Assembly: GCA_963790575.1 (NCBI GenBank)
Contig: CAWBPD010000012.1
Location: 62,001 to 126,000 of the forward strand
From: CAVTSA01 sp963790575
GTDB lineage: Bacteria; Chloroflexota; Dormibacteria; Dormibacterales; Dormibacteraceae
Direction of reading: 5' to 3'
DNA length: 64,000 nt
The position numbers were made by a program, and so were the translations under genes. The notes under the pieces were generated by a model. The model was not told the DNA's origin and did not search any database. It saw nothing but the letters and a program-made list of their open reading frames with translations. This document shows, one piece after another, positions 8,318-18,431 of the stretch; within the stretch, counting starts at the first letter, position 1; every line of letters starts with the position of its first letter.

Positions 8318-8812
8318 CTAGGGCTCCAGCGACGGGCCCACAAATTCGATCCCGTGCTCGCGAGCGGCGTGGGCGAGCGCCTCGGCCTGCTCGGGAGTTG
8401 GCGGTCCCTGGGGCGGGGGCAGCTCCGGTCGCACGGCTGGGCGGCTGATCGCCCGTACGAAGCGCTCGAAGTCGCCGTACGTGAGGACGTTGAGGAAGCG
8501 CGCGCCTTCGGGTGACTCGACTACATAGGTGTGCGCCACTCCAGTCGGGGCGAGTGCCGTCTCGCCGGCGCCAATCCGGACATCCGCATCACCCACCCGC
8601 ATACGCAACACGCCGTTGAGCACGTAGAAGGCCTCATCCTCGTTGCGGTGGACGTGCAGGGGCGGCGAGTCCCCGTGCGGAGCCCGAAACTCGACTATCG
8701 AGATCCCATCCCGTCCCTCGAAGTGGCTGATGCGCACGGTACCAAGGGTGTTCAGAAACCACAGCCACTGCGTACTCGTATTGGTATAGGCGTGGTTTGC
8801 CGGTGTGGTCAT
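8318..8812 (-). CDS. Cupin-domain protein
   Basis: A 164-residue beta-barrel protein. Cupin motif 1 is PLHVHRNEDEAFYVLNG (two His, one Glu) and motif 2 is GETALAPTGVAHTYVV with the fourth metal ligand His. A single cupin core is followed by a ~45-residue helical tail. ATG 8812 has GGAGT upstream. It probably binds a divalent metal and a small molecule; enzymatic activity cannot be assigned. Confidence 0.85.
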   Translation of the reverse strand: MTTPANHAYTNTSTQWLWFLNTLGTVRISHFEGRDGISIVEFRAPHGDSPPLHVHRNEDEAFYVLNGVLRMRVGDADVRIGAGETALAPTGVAHTYVVESPEGARFLNVLTYGDFERFVRAISRPAVRPELPPPQGPPTPEQAEALAHAAREHGIEFVGPSLEP

Positions 8813-8858
8813 GCCAGACTCCTAACGTATGGGCCAGTGACATCTCCCCGGACCTTCG

Positions 8859-9356
8859 TCATGGGTGCAGACATCGAGGATATCCCGCATAGTCAGCATA
8901 GACAGTGAAGTTCAGAGTGCGATCGGGCGGAACGGTAAGAGTCACGCCACCCCCGCTGATACCGTCCGCTCCGAACGGCCCGATTTCCTCGCATTCCGCG
9001 GTGTAGTCACCGTCCCGGAGAGTGATCGAGTAGTTCCCGTCTGAACCAGTTTTCACCCACTGGTGGGGCACGCAACGGGGGCACATCACCTTCCCACCGG
9101 TTGTCATCCAGAAGGTGATCTCCGCGCCAGCAACCGGCAGACCGTTTGAAGTCAAGACTTGGCCGGTGACAACCGGGGTGACGTCCCGCGCTCCGCGACC
9201 CGACGCAACGGATATCGGCACGCTCGGCGTTGTTTGCGGTGTTGAGTCGCGGCGCGACGTTGGCTGGGCCGACACCGAACAAGATGCGAGGATCGCGGCG
9301 AGCAGTATTGCGACGGCGGCGATCCCAGAAAACGCCCGCCGAGAGGGCGGAGTCAT
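8859..9356 (-). CDS. Lipoprotein with carboxypeptidase-regulatory-like fold
   Basis: A 165-residue exported lipoprotein. It has leader MTPPSRRAFSGIAAV, a hydrophobic segment and lipobox LASC, a Ser/Thr/Pro linker, then a beta-sandwich-like domain (VTGQVLTSNGLPVAGAEITF; GNYSITLRDGDYTAEC) typical of CarboxypepD_reg-like modules. A CPRC pair and another two cysteines may form disulfides outside the membrane. ATG 9356 has GGAGAG 6 nt upstream. Cell-surface role unknown. Confidence 0.75.
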   Translation of the reverse strand: MTPPSRRAFSGIAAVAILLAAILASCSVSAQPTSRRDSTPQTTPSVPISVASGRGARDVTPVVTGQVLTSNGLPVAGAEITFWMTTGGKVMCPRCVPHQWVKTGSDGNYSITLRDGDYTAECEEIGPFGADGISGGGVTLTVPPDRTLNFTVYADYAGYPRCLHP

Positions 9357-9611
9357 GATGGCTCTCCAGTCGCAAGACTGAGTACGAGCCTTCTCAGCGG
9401 TGCCACTTGGGAGCGAGCCGTCGACCCCCCTCGCTGATCACTACCCTTGAGCAAGCTATGCGTGCTGACGTGGGCCACCATTGCAGTCGCACCTCCTCGT
9501 ATTGGATCGTCTCAGCGGTGGCCGGGTAAGTCATCAGCAGGGGGGTGGGATCTTTTGCGAACGGGGGTGGGAGATTTGGGACTCCGAGCGTGTAGGCTCG
9601 ACCCACTCGAT

Positions 9612-12443
9612 ATGACCAGGGAGCGGGTCCCGCGCGGACCCCCGCAGCTGTTGGAGCGAGATCCCGAACTTGCGGAGATTGATGCGGGCATCGCTGCGGC
9701 AGTCGCCGAAGAAGGCTCCTTCTTAGTGCTCGAAGGTCGCGCCGGCATGGGCAAGAGCTCTCTCTTGGCCGAAGTGAGAAGGCGGGCCGGCGCCGCTGGG
9801 CTGGCGACCTGCTCTGCGCGGGGCAGCGAGCTCGAAAACGAGTTCGCCTTCGGTGTCGTGCGGCAACTCTTCGAGCCTGCCATTGCCGCACTCAGCGCGG
9901 AGGAGCGGGCCCAAGTATTCGAGGGTGCCGGCGCGCTGGCGGAGCCGGTACTGGACATTCGGGGCGAGGCGGCTGCCGGCGGCCAGTTCGCGGCCTTGCA
10001 CGGTCTCTACTGGCTTGCCGCCAACCTGGCTGCCCGCGCTCCGCTGCTGCTGGCGGCGGACGACGTCCATTGGGCCGACGCGGCCTCGCTGCGCTGGCTG
10101 TCCTACCTCCTCAACCGGCTCGAAGGACTGCCCATGCTGGTGGCGATTGCCACCAGACCGGCGCCACCCGGATCCCAAGACGAAGAGCTGGCAGTCATCC
10201 TGGCGCACCCCGCTGTCCGGATTCTCACAGCCGGACCGCTTCAAGAGGATTCGGTCGCTGCGCTTACCCGGACCACGCTTGGCGCCGACCCGGATCCCGG
10301 CTTCACCGCGGCCTGCCTGAGGGCCACGGCAGGTAACCCCCTCGGGGTCAGCGAGCTCCTCCGTGAGTTGCGGGCGGGTGGCGTCGCGCCCACCAGCGCA
10401 GCGGCGGCGGGCCTCGAGGGCAGGGCTCCGGATGCCATCGCCCGGCGGGTCATGAGAGACCTCAGCTTGCTGGGAGATGAGGCGGAGCGGCTGGCAAGGG
10501 CGCTTGCGGTGATTGGCGATGGGACTGAGCTGCGCCTGATCGCCCGGCTGGCGGATGTGGAGCTGGATCGCGCGTCGGAGGCGACGGACGACCTGCTGTC
10601 GGTCGATCTGATCGCACCCGAGCGGCCGCCCCACTTCGCGCACCCACTGCTACGCTCCGCTGTTTACGATCGTCTGCCGGCCGGAGTGCGCCAGAAGTTG
10701 CACCGCGAAGCGGCCGAGATCCTCCGCTCGGAGGGTGCTGACCCCGAGGCGGTGGCTGCCCACCTGCTGCGGTGCGAGGCCGGCACCGGCTCCGACATGA
10801 TCGAGTGCCTCAGGGCGGCATCACCGCTGGCGCTCTGGCGGGGGGCCCCCGAGGCGGCCGTCTCCTACCTCAGACGGGCGCTCGCTGAGACCTCGGGCGC
10901 CGGGATGCGAGCAGCCGTGCTGGCGGAGCTGGGTCTGGCCGAGCTGGCGGCAGGCGATCAGGCGAGCGCCGCGCACCTGAGGGAGGCCCTCGTGGGCACC
11001 GTCGAGCGGCGGGCCCGAGGCGCCCTGCTGGGCGACCTTGCTCTGGCCCTCCTCATGCAGAACGACGAGAGCGGAGCCCGCAAGCTCCTCGCCGAAGCTC
11101 TGGGCGAGCTTCGCGACTGCGACCCGGACGGATCCACGAGGCTTGAGTGCATCGTGACCGGGCTGTCCGCTTCAGACTTGCGAGCCGCACCCACGGTCGG
11201 GAACCACTACCCGAGACTGCGCGAGCTGGCAGGGGGTCGTACGCCCAACGCCGAACTCGCCCGCGTCACACTGGCGATGCTGCTGTCGATGCGCGACGGA
11301 GATCGAAAGCAGGCTCTGTCCTGGATCGGGCGTGGCTTCGACTGGAACGCCGTCTTCGACGGGAGCCCGATGCACCCCTTCGCGATGACCTGGTCGATCC
11401 TGGCGCTGGTCGGGATCGACGAGCTTGTTCGCGCCGTTCAGTGGACCGAGACCGTGATCCGGGAGGCGACAGCCACGGGCTACCTCGGCACCGTGGTCAT
11501 CGGCATGGTCTTCAAGGCGTACGCCGAGTGCCGGCTGGGATTGCTGGCTGAGGCCGAGGCCGACGCGACCGCGGCCCTGGAGTTGAGTCAGGGCCCCTTG
11601 CCTTACTTTCTGCCTCTGATCAGGGCATTCCTCGCCGAGATCCTTCTCGAACGGGGTCGCCAGGAGGCGGCGCACGAGACGATCGAGGGTGCTGGCCGCC
11701 ACGTCTCGAGCATGGCCATGGAGGCCACGGTTCTCGACGTCCGCGGGCGCCTCCGCTACCTGAGGGGGTGGCGCCAGCGCGGCGTGGACGACCTGCGAGC
11801 GTCGGGGAAGGTGTGCGAGGCGTTGCAACTCCAGAATCCTTTCTTCTATCCCTGGCGGGCATCCCTGGCTTCGGTCCTCGTTCAGGACGATGGCAAGGAG
11901 GCCCGGCGCCTGGCCGAGGAGGACCTCGCGGACGCCCGCCGTTCCGGTATCCCAAGAGCGATCGGCGTCGCCCTGCGTACGCTGGCGCGGCTCGACCGCA
12001 AGAGTGCGATAGATCTCCTTCACGCGGCGATCATCGAGTTGCATGAATCGCCCGCACCACTCGACCTGGCCCGGACCCTTCTGGACCTCGGTGCTCTACT
12101 GAGGCGCCAGGGGCATCGAGTTGAGGCGCGGGAGCCGCTCCGGGAGGCGCTCGATATCGCCGCCCGCTGCGGCGCAGTGCCCCTGATGGAGCGGGCGCAG
12201 GGAGAAGCTCTGGCGGCTGGCGCACGCCCCCGGCGCCCTCGGCTTCGCGGCGTGGACGCGCTCACCCCGAGCGAGCTCCGCGTCGCCCGGCTCGCCGCCG
12301 AGGGCCGCTCCAACCGAGAGATCGCGCAGGCCCTGTTCATCACTATGAACACGGTGGCAGACCATCTCGGCAGCGCCTACAGCAAGCTGGACATCACCTC
12401 AAGGGCGCAGCTCACCACCGCGCTGGACCTGTCCGCCGTGTAA
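9612..12443 (+). CDS. LuxR-family regulator with N-terminal AAA ATPase (LAL type)
   Basis: A 943-residue large ATP-binding LuxR regulator. The Walker A motif is GRAGMGKSSL at residues 42-51 and the Walker B region is LLLAADDVHWAD near 150. A long all-helical TPR-like middle follows. The C-terminal LuxR HTH is LTPSELRVARLAAEGRSNRE then IAQALFITMNTVADHLG. ATG 9612 is chosen because similarity begins directly after it (LLERDPELAEID). Two GGGGGTGGGA direct repeats lie about 50 bp upstream. It probably activates a target in response to a small inducer; the target is not evident nearby. Confidence 0.88.
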   Translation: MTRERVPRGPPQLLERDPELAEIDAGIAAAVAEEGSFLVLEGRAGMGKSSLLAEVRRRAGAAGLATCSARGSELENEFAFGVVRQLFEPAIAALSAEERAQVFEGAGALAEPVLDIRGEAAAGGQFAALHGLYWLAANLAARAPLLLAADDVHWADAASLRWLSYLLNRLEGLPMLVAIATRPAPPGSQDEELAVILAHPAVRILTAGPLQEDSVAALTRTTLGADPDPGFTAACLRATAGNPLGVSELLRELRAGGVAPTSAAAAGLEGRAPDAIARRVMRDLSLLGDEAERLARALAVIGDGTELRLIARLADVELDRASEATDDLLSVDLIAPERPPHFAHPLLRSAVYDRLPAGVRQKLHREAAEILRSEGADPEAVAAHLLRCEAGTGSDMIECLRAASPLALWRGAPEAAVSYLRRALAETSGAGMRAAVLAELGLAELAAGDQASAAHLREALVGTVERRARGALLGDLALALLMQNDESGARKLLAEALGELRDCDPDGSTRLECIVTGLSASDLRAAPTVGNHYPRLRELAGGRTPNAELARVTLAMLLSMRDGDRKQALSWIGRGFDWNAVFDGSPMHPFAMTWSILALVGIDELVRAVQWTETVIREATATGYLGTVVIGMVFKAYAECRLGLLAEAEADATAALELSQGPLPYFLPLIRAFLAEILLERGRQEAAHETIEGAGRHVSSMAMEATVLDVRGRLRYLRGWRQRGVDDLRASGKVCEALQLQNPFFYPWRASLASVLVQDDGKEARRLAEEDLADARRSGIPRAIGVALRTLARLDRKSAIDLLHAAIIELHESPAPLDLARTLLDLGALLRRQGHRVEAREPLREALDIAARCGAVPLMERAQGEALAAGARPRRPRLRGVDALTPSELRVARLAAEGRSNREIAQALFITMNTVADHLGSAYSKLDITSRAQLTTALDLSAV

Positions 12444-12520
12444 GTCGTCTCGGCACCAATTCACGACCCGTTTCTTGGCCCCGCGCGCGCCGCCTTCGCG
12501 GAAGGTGTTTTGATGGCCGC

Positions 12521-13249
12521 ATGCCGGACCCGGCCTACCTCAAGCCATTCGTGGTTCCCGTGGTCGATTGGCCGCGCAGTCGGGAGGGGAATATCGATAT
12601 CTACCGGCCTGACGGTGGCAGCTCCGTGCCCCGACCAGCCGTCTTGTTCGTCCACGGCGGGCCGGTCCCAGCGGAGGCGCCGGTGGCACCCCGCGATTGG
12701 CCGGTGTATCGGGGATACGGCTCACTTGCCGCCAGTCGCGGACTCGTCGGCGTCGTCGTGGAGCATCGCCTGGCTCGCTCCGCTGACCTCGCGGGCGCAG
12801 CGGAAGACGTCACCTCAGCCGTGGCCAGAGTGCGCGACCTCGACTTTGTGGATGGGGATCGGGTGGGGCTGTGGTTCTTTTCGGCGGGTGGCCCGCTCAG
12901 CGCGAGCTGGCTCGCCGAACCTCCGGTCTGGCTGCGCTGCGTGGCCCTGAGCTACCCGCTGCTGGCGCCGCCCCCCGGCACGAACCTCGATGCTCGCTTC
13001 CACCCCGTGGAGGCGATTGGTGGCGCCGGCTCGCTTCCGCTGTTGCTCACCCGCGTCGGTCGCGAACGGGCCGAGATCACAGCCACGGTCAACGCGTTCA
13101 TGGCCGCCGCACACCGTCACCGGGTCGCCGTCGACGCGATCGAGATCCGGGACGGTCAGCACGGCTTCGACGTGCTCGACCACAACGACCGCTCGCGCTC
13201 AGCGGTCACCGACGCGATGAGCTGGGTCACTGCTGTACTGACTCGCTGA
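12521..13249 (+). CDS. Alpha/beta hydrolase (dienelactone hydrolase-like)
   Basis: A 242-residue hydrolase. AVLFVHGGP is the oxyanion-hole region, DRVGLWFFSAGGPLSASW holds the nucleophile elbow (Ser in a degenerate F-S-A-G-G form), and DGQHGFDVLDHN supplies the catalytic His. An acidic residue before it would complete the triad. It follows the LuxR gene by 77 bp and could be its target. Ester or lactone substrate unknown. Confidence 0.8.
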   Translation: MPDPAYLKPFVVPVVDWPRSREGNIDIYRPDGGSSVPRPAVLFVHGGPVPAEAPVAPRDWPVYRGYGSLAASRGLVGVVVEHRLARSADLAGAAEDVTSAVARVRDLDFVDGDRVGLWFFSAGGPLSASWLAEPPVWLRCVALSYPLLAPPPGTNLDARFHPVEAIGGAGSLPLLLTRVGRERAEITATVNAFMAAAHRHRVAVDAIEIRDGQHGFDVLDHNDRSRSAVTDAMSWVTAVLTR

Positions 13250-13271
13250 ACCCGGGCGGTCGAAGCAGTCG

Positions 13272-13308
13272 CGCGGTGTGCGCAGTGGATCCCACTGCGG
13301 ACACCGCG
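13272..13308. repeat. Palindromic hairpin between convergent genes
   Basis: 17-bp arms (CGCGGTGTGCGCAGTGG / CCACTGCGGACACCGCG) with one mismatch and a 3-nt loop. The position between two converging genes suits a bidirectional terminator. Its arms match those of the 69-nt palindromic elements at 28850 and 56095, but the 20-nt centre is missing. Confidence 0.6.
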
Positions 13309-13315
13309 AGCCGAT

Positions 13316-13846
13316 CTACGCCGATCCGACCACGTCGAGCCACGGCTCGTAGGCCCGGCCAAAGGGTTCCACTCCACGCTCGACCATCGAACGCACCTCC
13401 CGGGCCGAACGGACCGCTGCTTGGATCAGCCAACCCGGATAGCGAAGCTCGACTCGGTGCAGTGCGAACTCGTCCTCGTCGTCGACCCGGACCTCCCCAT
13501 CGCCCAGCCGCAGCACGTCCAGGTCGAGATCGATGGCGGTCATGCGATTGCCGTGCCAACGGGCGGGCGTGCAGACGTCGACATAGATCGGCACCTCGTC
13601 CGTCGCCGGCCGGAACTTGGCTGTCCACCAGGCATTCCTGGGCACCAGCAGGACGTTGTGCGTGGTGAAGGCGCCCACTCGCGGACCGCCATAGCAGGTA
13701 CCGGTGCGCATCCCGAGCCAGACACCGTGGTCGTCCTCACCAAGACGCTGGGCCATGAAGCGATAGTGCTGAGCATCGGGCCATTTGCGGTAATCGGCGA
13801 TGACCTGAGTGTCCTTCTCGGTCACCACGCCATCATGGCTGGGCAT
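13316..13846 (-). CDS. DUF402 family protein
   Basis: A 176-residue protein with the DUF402 core. WTAKFRPATDEVPIYVDVC then MTAIDLDLDVLRLGDGEVRV and DEDEFALHRVELRYP carry the acidic metal-binding residues of this nucleotide-phosphate-hydrolase-like fold (FomD is a characterised member). It is convergent with the hydrolase gene. Probable phosphohydrolase acting on a nucleotide derivative; substrate not inferable. Confidence 0.85.
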   Translation of the reverse strand: MPSHDGVVTEKDTQVIADYRKWPDAQHYRFMAQRLGEDDHGVWLGMRTGTCYGGPRVGAFTTHNVLLVPRNAWWTAKFRPATDEVPIYVDVCTPARWHGNRMTAIDLDLDVLRLGDGEVRVDDEDEFALHRVELRYPGWLIQAAVRSAREVRSMVERGVEPFGRAYEPWLDVVGSA

Positions 13847-13977
13847 CGCTCGTCATGCTGGCAAGGCCCGGATACTCAGCACGCCGGGCAGTGTCGTCCA
13901 GTAGGTGGTCCTGCAGCTGCAGGCCGCTCACGGCGACAGGCCTTGACCTGGCAGGGCCGTGGTAGGTTCGCGGTCCG

Positions 13978-15045
13978 ATGGAGTCCACGGTCTACCTGCT
14001 GATCGGGTTTCCGGGAGCGGGCAAGTACACCATCGCGAAGGCGATGCGTGAGCGGCTCCTGGCGGCGGGCCACGACGGACGCGTGGTGGACAACCATCTG
14101 GTTAACAACCCGATCTTCGAGTTGGTCGCGCTTTCCTCCCAGGGACCACTTCCGGGAGTCGTGTGGGACCGCGTGGACGAAGTGCGAGAGGCCATGCTTC
14201 GAACCATCGAGGACCTGTCGCCGCGCACCTGGTGGTTCGTATTCACGAACTACCTGGTGCAGGGCGCGGACGAGCCATACCTCCAGAGGCTCGGCCGCCT
14301 CGCCGAGCGCCGGGATGCGGTCCTGATTCCGGTGGTCTTGCGCTGCGACCGCGATGAAGTGTTGCGCCGGGTCGCTCAGCCTGATCGCAGGGCACGCCTG
14401 AAGGACACCAGCGTGACGCGTGTGAGCCAGGAGCTGGCGATGCGCGAGCTGGTCGATCCAGGTCTGCCGCAATCCCTGCGCCTCGAGGTGACCTCCTTGC
14501 CGCCTGACCATGCCGCGGCCCGCATCCTCGAACACGCTGAGCTGGCGGTTCAGATGGTCAGGCAGTCCGCCGCGGTCGAGCGGTTCTTCGGAACGCTGAC
14601 CCCGGAGGAGCTCGAGCGACCCTGCACCGAGAATCAGCTGCCCCGGCACCGTCCCTGGAACGCGAGGGACCATCTCGCTCACCTGGTTTTCCGGGAGCAG
14701 GGCTTTCACGACCTCCTTGACCGCGTCGTGGACGGCGACCGGGAACCGCTCCGCGGCCGTGGCGCCACGCAGGCGGAGCGCGACGCCTTCGTCAATGAGG
14801 AGAACGAGCGCGACGTCGAAGCGCACCGCGGAGAGAGTCTGGCGAATTTGATCCGACTCTGGTCCGAGGCGCGAGCCGAGACGCTGCGGAGGGTGGCCGG
14901 ACTCTCGGACCAGGATCGGAGCCGCTCCCTGTCGCTGCCCGACTCTTCGGGCCAGGTCACTGTGCGGGCCCTACTGCTCTCGCCGCTTCGGCATGCGGAT
15001 GCGCATCTGGATCAGCTCGGCCGTGGGCTCCGCCCGGGACGGTGA
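13978..15045 (+). CDS. P-loop kinase-like / DinB-like fusion protein
   Basis: A 355-residue two-domain protein. Residues 1-~180 form an AAA/shikimate-kinase-like nucleotide-binding domain with Walker A GFPGAGKYT at 9-17 and VVLRCDRDEVLRRV as the lid region. Residues ~190-350 form a four-helix DinB/mycothiol-transferase-like domain (NARDHLAHLVFREQGFHDLL ... LSPLRHADAHLDQLGR) with the His residues expected to bind metal. TAGGTT (13963-13968) lies 9 nt before ATG, suggesting a leaderless start. The joining is in frame with no internal start, so it is a genuine fusion. Role unknown. Confidence 0.8.
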   Translation: MESTVYLLIGFPGAGKYTIAKAMRERLLAAGHDGRVVDNHLVNNPIFELVALSSQGPLPGVVWDRVDEVREAMLRTIEDLSPRTWWFVFTNYLVQGADEPYLQRLGRLAERRDAVLIPVVLRCDRDEVLRRVAQPDRRARLKDTSVTRVSQELAMRELVDPGLPQSLRLEVTSLPPDHAAARILEHAELAVQMVRQSAAVERFFGTLTPEELERPCTENQLPRHRPWNARDHLAHLVFREQGFHDLLDRVVDGDREPLRGRGATQAERDAFVNEENERDVEAHRGESLANLIRLWSEARAETLRRVAGLSDQDRSRSLSLPDSSGQVTVRALLLSPLRHADAHLDQLGRGLRPGR

Positions 15046-15193
15046 TCGAGCCCGCGGAACAGTCCCACCCCTCCCCGACGGCTGCGCTCAGCCGGCTGAT
15101 GCGGGAGCCCGGTTTCAAGCCCGCGGAGGCATCGCCAGGCTCCAACACCGCCACCTGACGAACGGTATGGGTGGTACCGCCCGGTCTTCGCCG

Positions 15194-17165
15194 CTACCAG
15201 ACACGCACTCGCCCTGGGCCCGCCGGGAGAGCCGCCAGCGGCCCCGCCGGATATGCCTCGCCAGCCGACTTGTGCGCGCCAACGAGATCGGTGTCGGTTC
15301 GTGCCGGCGTGCCGTCCCGCTCCTCGAACTCGGCACCGACGAACCGGACCGGCGGCAGCTCCTCACCAGTGACCGGCGGGCGGTGGCTACGGTCGAAGCT
15401 GCTTGGCAAATCGACCTCCAGGTAGACCGCATCGCCCTCCTCCAAGACGGCGGCTTCCGTGCGCTCGGTCAGTCTGATCGCGCCGGATTCGTTGCCATAG
15501 GCGGCCGCACCGGGTCCGTACGCGTTGTCGCGCAAGTACACGGGCTGCTTGACGCCCTGATACCGCTCATGATCGCTCTTGGTGGGGTCGCTCACCAGCC
15601 TCAGGTACTCGTCCATCGAGGCGGGATGGCCGTCGTAGGCGGCGGTGCCGTAGCCAGCGGCCTGGACAGGGCTGGCGGCCGGCCCGTACGCCCGGGTGAT
15701 CTCGCCGCCCAGGAACAGGTTCCCGATGTAGCGGTCGTCACCGCCCAGGATGGCCGCGTAGCCGGCAACCTGGGTGCTGTGCGGGAGGTGGTACGGGGTC
15801 GGCCGTTCGATGACGGGTTGGACGGAGACACTGCCGCCGACCAGGTTGTTCACGAAGGCACCCCCCTGGCTCCATATCTCCAGCGAGGCCCGTGAGGCGA
15901 GCACGTTGTGGTCGACCAGGTAGGGCCCGTGGCTGACCTCGACGTACAGGTCGCGGGCGTTGCCGTAAAGCAGGTTGCGGGTGACGCGAGTGCCCTGGGT
16001 CTGCCAGTCCAGCCAGATCCCGAGGGTGCAGTCGTGAATGCGATTGTGCTCGATCCGCACATCGAGGGCCGCGTGCAGTTTGATACCGGCGATCTCGTGG
16101 CCGTAGAACTCCCGCTTCACGGCGATGTTGTAGATGTGATTGTCCTCGATGGTGGAGAACACGCATCCGAGGTGCCCGACGATGCCGTTCTGACCGCAGT
16201 CAAAGATCGTGTTGCCGCGCACGACGTGGGATCCCACGTGCTCGCGGTCCCACCCGATGCGGCGGGCCGCGAAGACGGCCTCCAGCTGGTACTGGTACCC
16301 GGGCTTGTCGCCGCGCTGCGTCGCGAAGTTGTGCCCCGTGGACGCCTCCTTTCCGAGCGAGATCCCTGAACACTTGGCGTCGTGGATGCGGTTGCCTTCG
16401 ATGATCCAGCCGCGCGCCCAGTTGGGGCCGACGAGGCCGGGCTGGTCGGCGGTCGGCGGCGTCCACGGGCACGCGGCCTGGGCCAGTTCAAAGCCCCGGA
16501 CCGTGATGTAGTCGAGGTGGTGCCGGATCGGGTAGAAGACCGAGCGCCGGACATTGATCTCGACCAGGTGCTGATGTGGATCTGCGTCCTGGAAGTTCGC
16601 CCAGACGGTGGTTTCGTTCTCACCGACCTCGGCGTACCAGACCAGCCGTGTCTGCTCGGGGTCGCGAATCGCCTCCGTGGCCCCGGTCCGGTCGTCGATC
16701 TGCTCAGTGCGTCGAGCTGGGGTGTCGACGATCTTCGAGGTTGGAGACTTCGTAGAAACTGCGTCCGTCGAGGTAGACGTCACCCAGGTGCTTCTTCCCC
16801 TCGTCGGGCCCCGGCCGGACCATCCAGTCACCGGTGATCTCCTCGGCGAAGGGATTGAAGTCGCCGAACAGTGCGTGCGGGACCACGGCCTTCCACACCG
16901 ACCCCCGCACACGTTCCCAAGCGCTCACCGGTTCCGATCCCTTGATGACGACATGCTCGCCGGGGGCGGCCATGTACGTGATACGCCAGCGCTCGCTGCG
17001 GCCGCCGCGCGGTGGCTTGACCCATTCCCGGTATTCGCCCGCGTGGACGAGGACGGTGTCGCCGGGCTGGGCGGCGTTCGCCGCGCGGCCAATGGTGCGG
17101 AACGGCCGCGTCGCCGACCCGTCAGCGGAGTCTGAGCCGGTGGGTGCCACGTGAATGTCAGCCAT
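15194..17165 (-). pseudogene. Right-handed parallel beta-helix protein, frameshifted near 16719-16722
   Basis: The N-terminal frame (ATG 17165) carries a DUF1565-like start (IHVAPTGSDSADGSATRPFR; DTVLVHAGEYREWV) and closes at 16704. The larger C-terminal frame carries stacked beta-helix rungs such as GWIIEGNRIHDAKCSGISLG, VVRGNTIFDCGQNGIVGHLG and VRIEHNRIHDCTLGIWLDWQ. Removing one base from the GGGG run at 16719-16722 joins them into a ~656-residue protein, the usual size for such polysaccharide-active or surface proteins. No signal peptide is visible. Either a sequencing error or a recent null mutation. Confidence 0.75.
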
Positions 17166-17245
17166 GGTCGATCTCGCCCCAATAATCCCTGCGCGTCAAG
17201 CAATCGTCGCCACGTTGGTGCTGAGCTTCCCTACCGCTCGAAGCG

Positions 17246-17689
17246 TCAGATCAGCGGCGCCGCGGCGTAGAGGTCGCGTAGAAGCCCGCACTCGGCGCCA
17301 TGGTGCATGAGCTCGTCCACAGTGTGCAGCACGAACGAGCGCCGGGTGTCGCTGCCGAACGGGCCGTCGATCTCTCCCATCGGCCGGCTCAGAGACTCCT
17401 CGGTGGTGCCTGCCAAGACGGCACTCCCCGTCGCATCGGCGCGATCCAGCCCCGCCAGCGCGTCGGCAATGTGCGTGAGCCGCCACGCCAGCGTCGTGAA
17501 CACACGGGCGTCGCCGTCCTGCGCGGGGCCGTCCCACCGGAATCCACTTTCGCCGTTCGGCCGTACTGTCAGGCAGTTCGGCACCGGCTCCCATAGATAC
17601 TCGGCGTCGACCAACCCTTCCATTCGGTGCCGAAGCCGCCGCCAGGCGTAGTCGGATAGGCCGACGATGTCGTCGCGCGCTGAGCTCAT
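17246..17689 (-). CDS. DinB-superfamily protein
   Basis: A 147-residue four-helix protein. DYAWRRLRHRMEGLVDAEYL begins the fold; RLTHIADALAGL and DELMHHGAECGLLRDLY hold the His residues that bind a divalent metal in DinB-like thiol transferases. ATG 17689 is preferred over a slightly longer frame because similarity starts at DDIVGL. It is the second DinB-like domain in this region after the fusion at 13978. Thiol-dependent detoxification is plausible but unproven. Confidence 0.75.
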   Translation of the reverse strand: MSSARDDIVGLSDYAWRRLRHRMEGLVDAEYLWEPVPNCLTVRPNGESGFRWDGPAQDGDARVFTTLAWRLTHIADALAGLDRADATGSAVLAGTTEESLSRPMGEIDGPFGSDTRRSFVLHTVDELMHHGAECGLLRDLYAAAPLI

Positions 17690-17988
17690 GCGCCCAGCAT
17701 CGCAGCACTCCGCAGACCCCACGGAGCCAGGGCATCAGATGTCCGGGGCGCCGGACCATCGGGCGCGTACTACAGCTCACCCCTCCGGAGCAACTCCCGC
17801 ACCGACGGAGCGGACCGGGTTCCCATCCGGGTTTGATCCGGTTGTGCCACAAAGGCAAGGATGCGCTGACCTGACGCGTACCGGGCGCCGTCTGCCCGCG
17901 AACGCGCGCTCGCAGGCAAGCCGAACGAGCAGCGAGCCATCCGCGAAGCATTCGCAGGCGGATGGATCTATGACATGGCACCCGGATA
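17690..17988. other. Intergenic gap without recognised gene
   Basis: About 300 bp between the DinB-like gene and the frameshifted VOC gene. I see no convincing coding frame, RNA gene or long repeat. Confidence 0.4.
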
Positions 17989-18379
17989 TCACATCCTCAC
18001 CGTCCCGTCGTCGGTAAGGGTCCAGCCGGGATTGTGGGCAACCTCCCACACATAGCCATCGGGGTCGGCAAACGCCCCGGTGGTACCTCCCCACTCGGCC
18101 TCTACCGGGGGTCGCACGATGGTGCCACCGCCACCGTCAGCCTCAGCCAGCACGGCGGCGACCTCATCGGGAGAGTGGACGTTGTGAGCCAACTCGATCC
18201 CGGGAGCGCCGTGACCACCGAGCGCAGTCCAAAGGGGCGAAAACCATCCCGCCCGCCTGGAAGAAGCACACCTCATCGTCGGGCTGTTTGGCGCCCCCCC
18301 AGCCCAAGGCCTCGTAGAAGGACCGGGCGCGTGCCAAGTCGGTCACGCCGAGGGTGACGAGGCTGATGCGTTGCTCCAT
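17989..18379 (-). pseudogene. VOC family protein gene with frame break near 18231-18233
   Basis: The N-terminal frame starts at ATG 18379 with ISLVTLGVTDLARARSFYEA and QPDDEVCFFQAGGMVFA, a typical VOC half. The second half, ALGGHGAPGIELAHNVHSP ... GAFADPDGYVWEVAHNPGW, is in another frame ending at 17989. Deleting one base of the AAA run at 18231-18233 restores a ~129-residue protein of normal VOC length. Substrate unknown; the break is either real or an assembly error. Confidence 0.7.
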
Positions 18380-18431
18380 GGGGGGAGCATTGCAGAACGG
18401 CTCGCCAAGAGGGCTGCCGGCCCCGGGGTCG

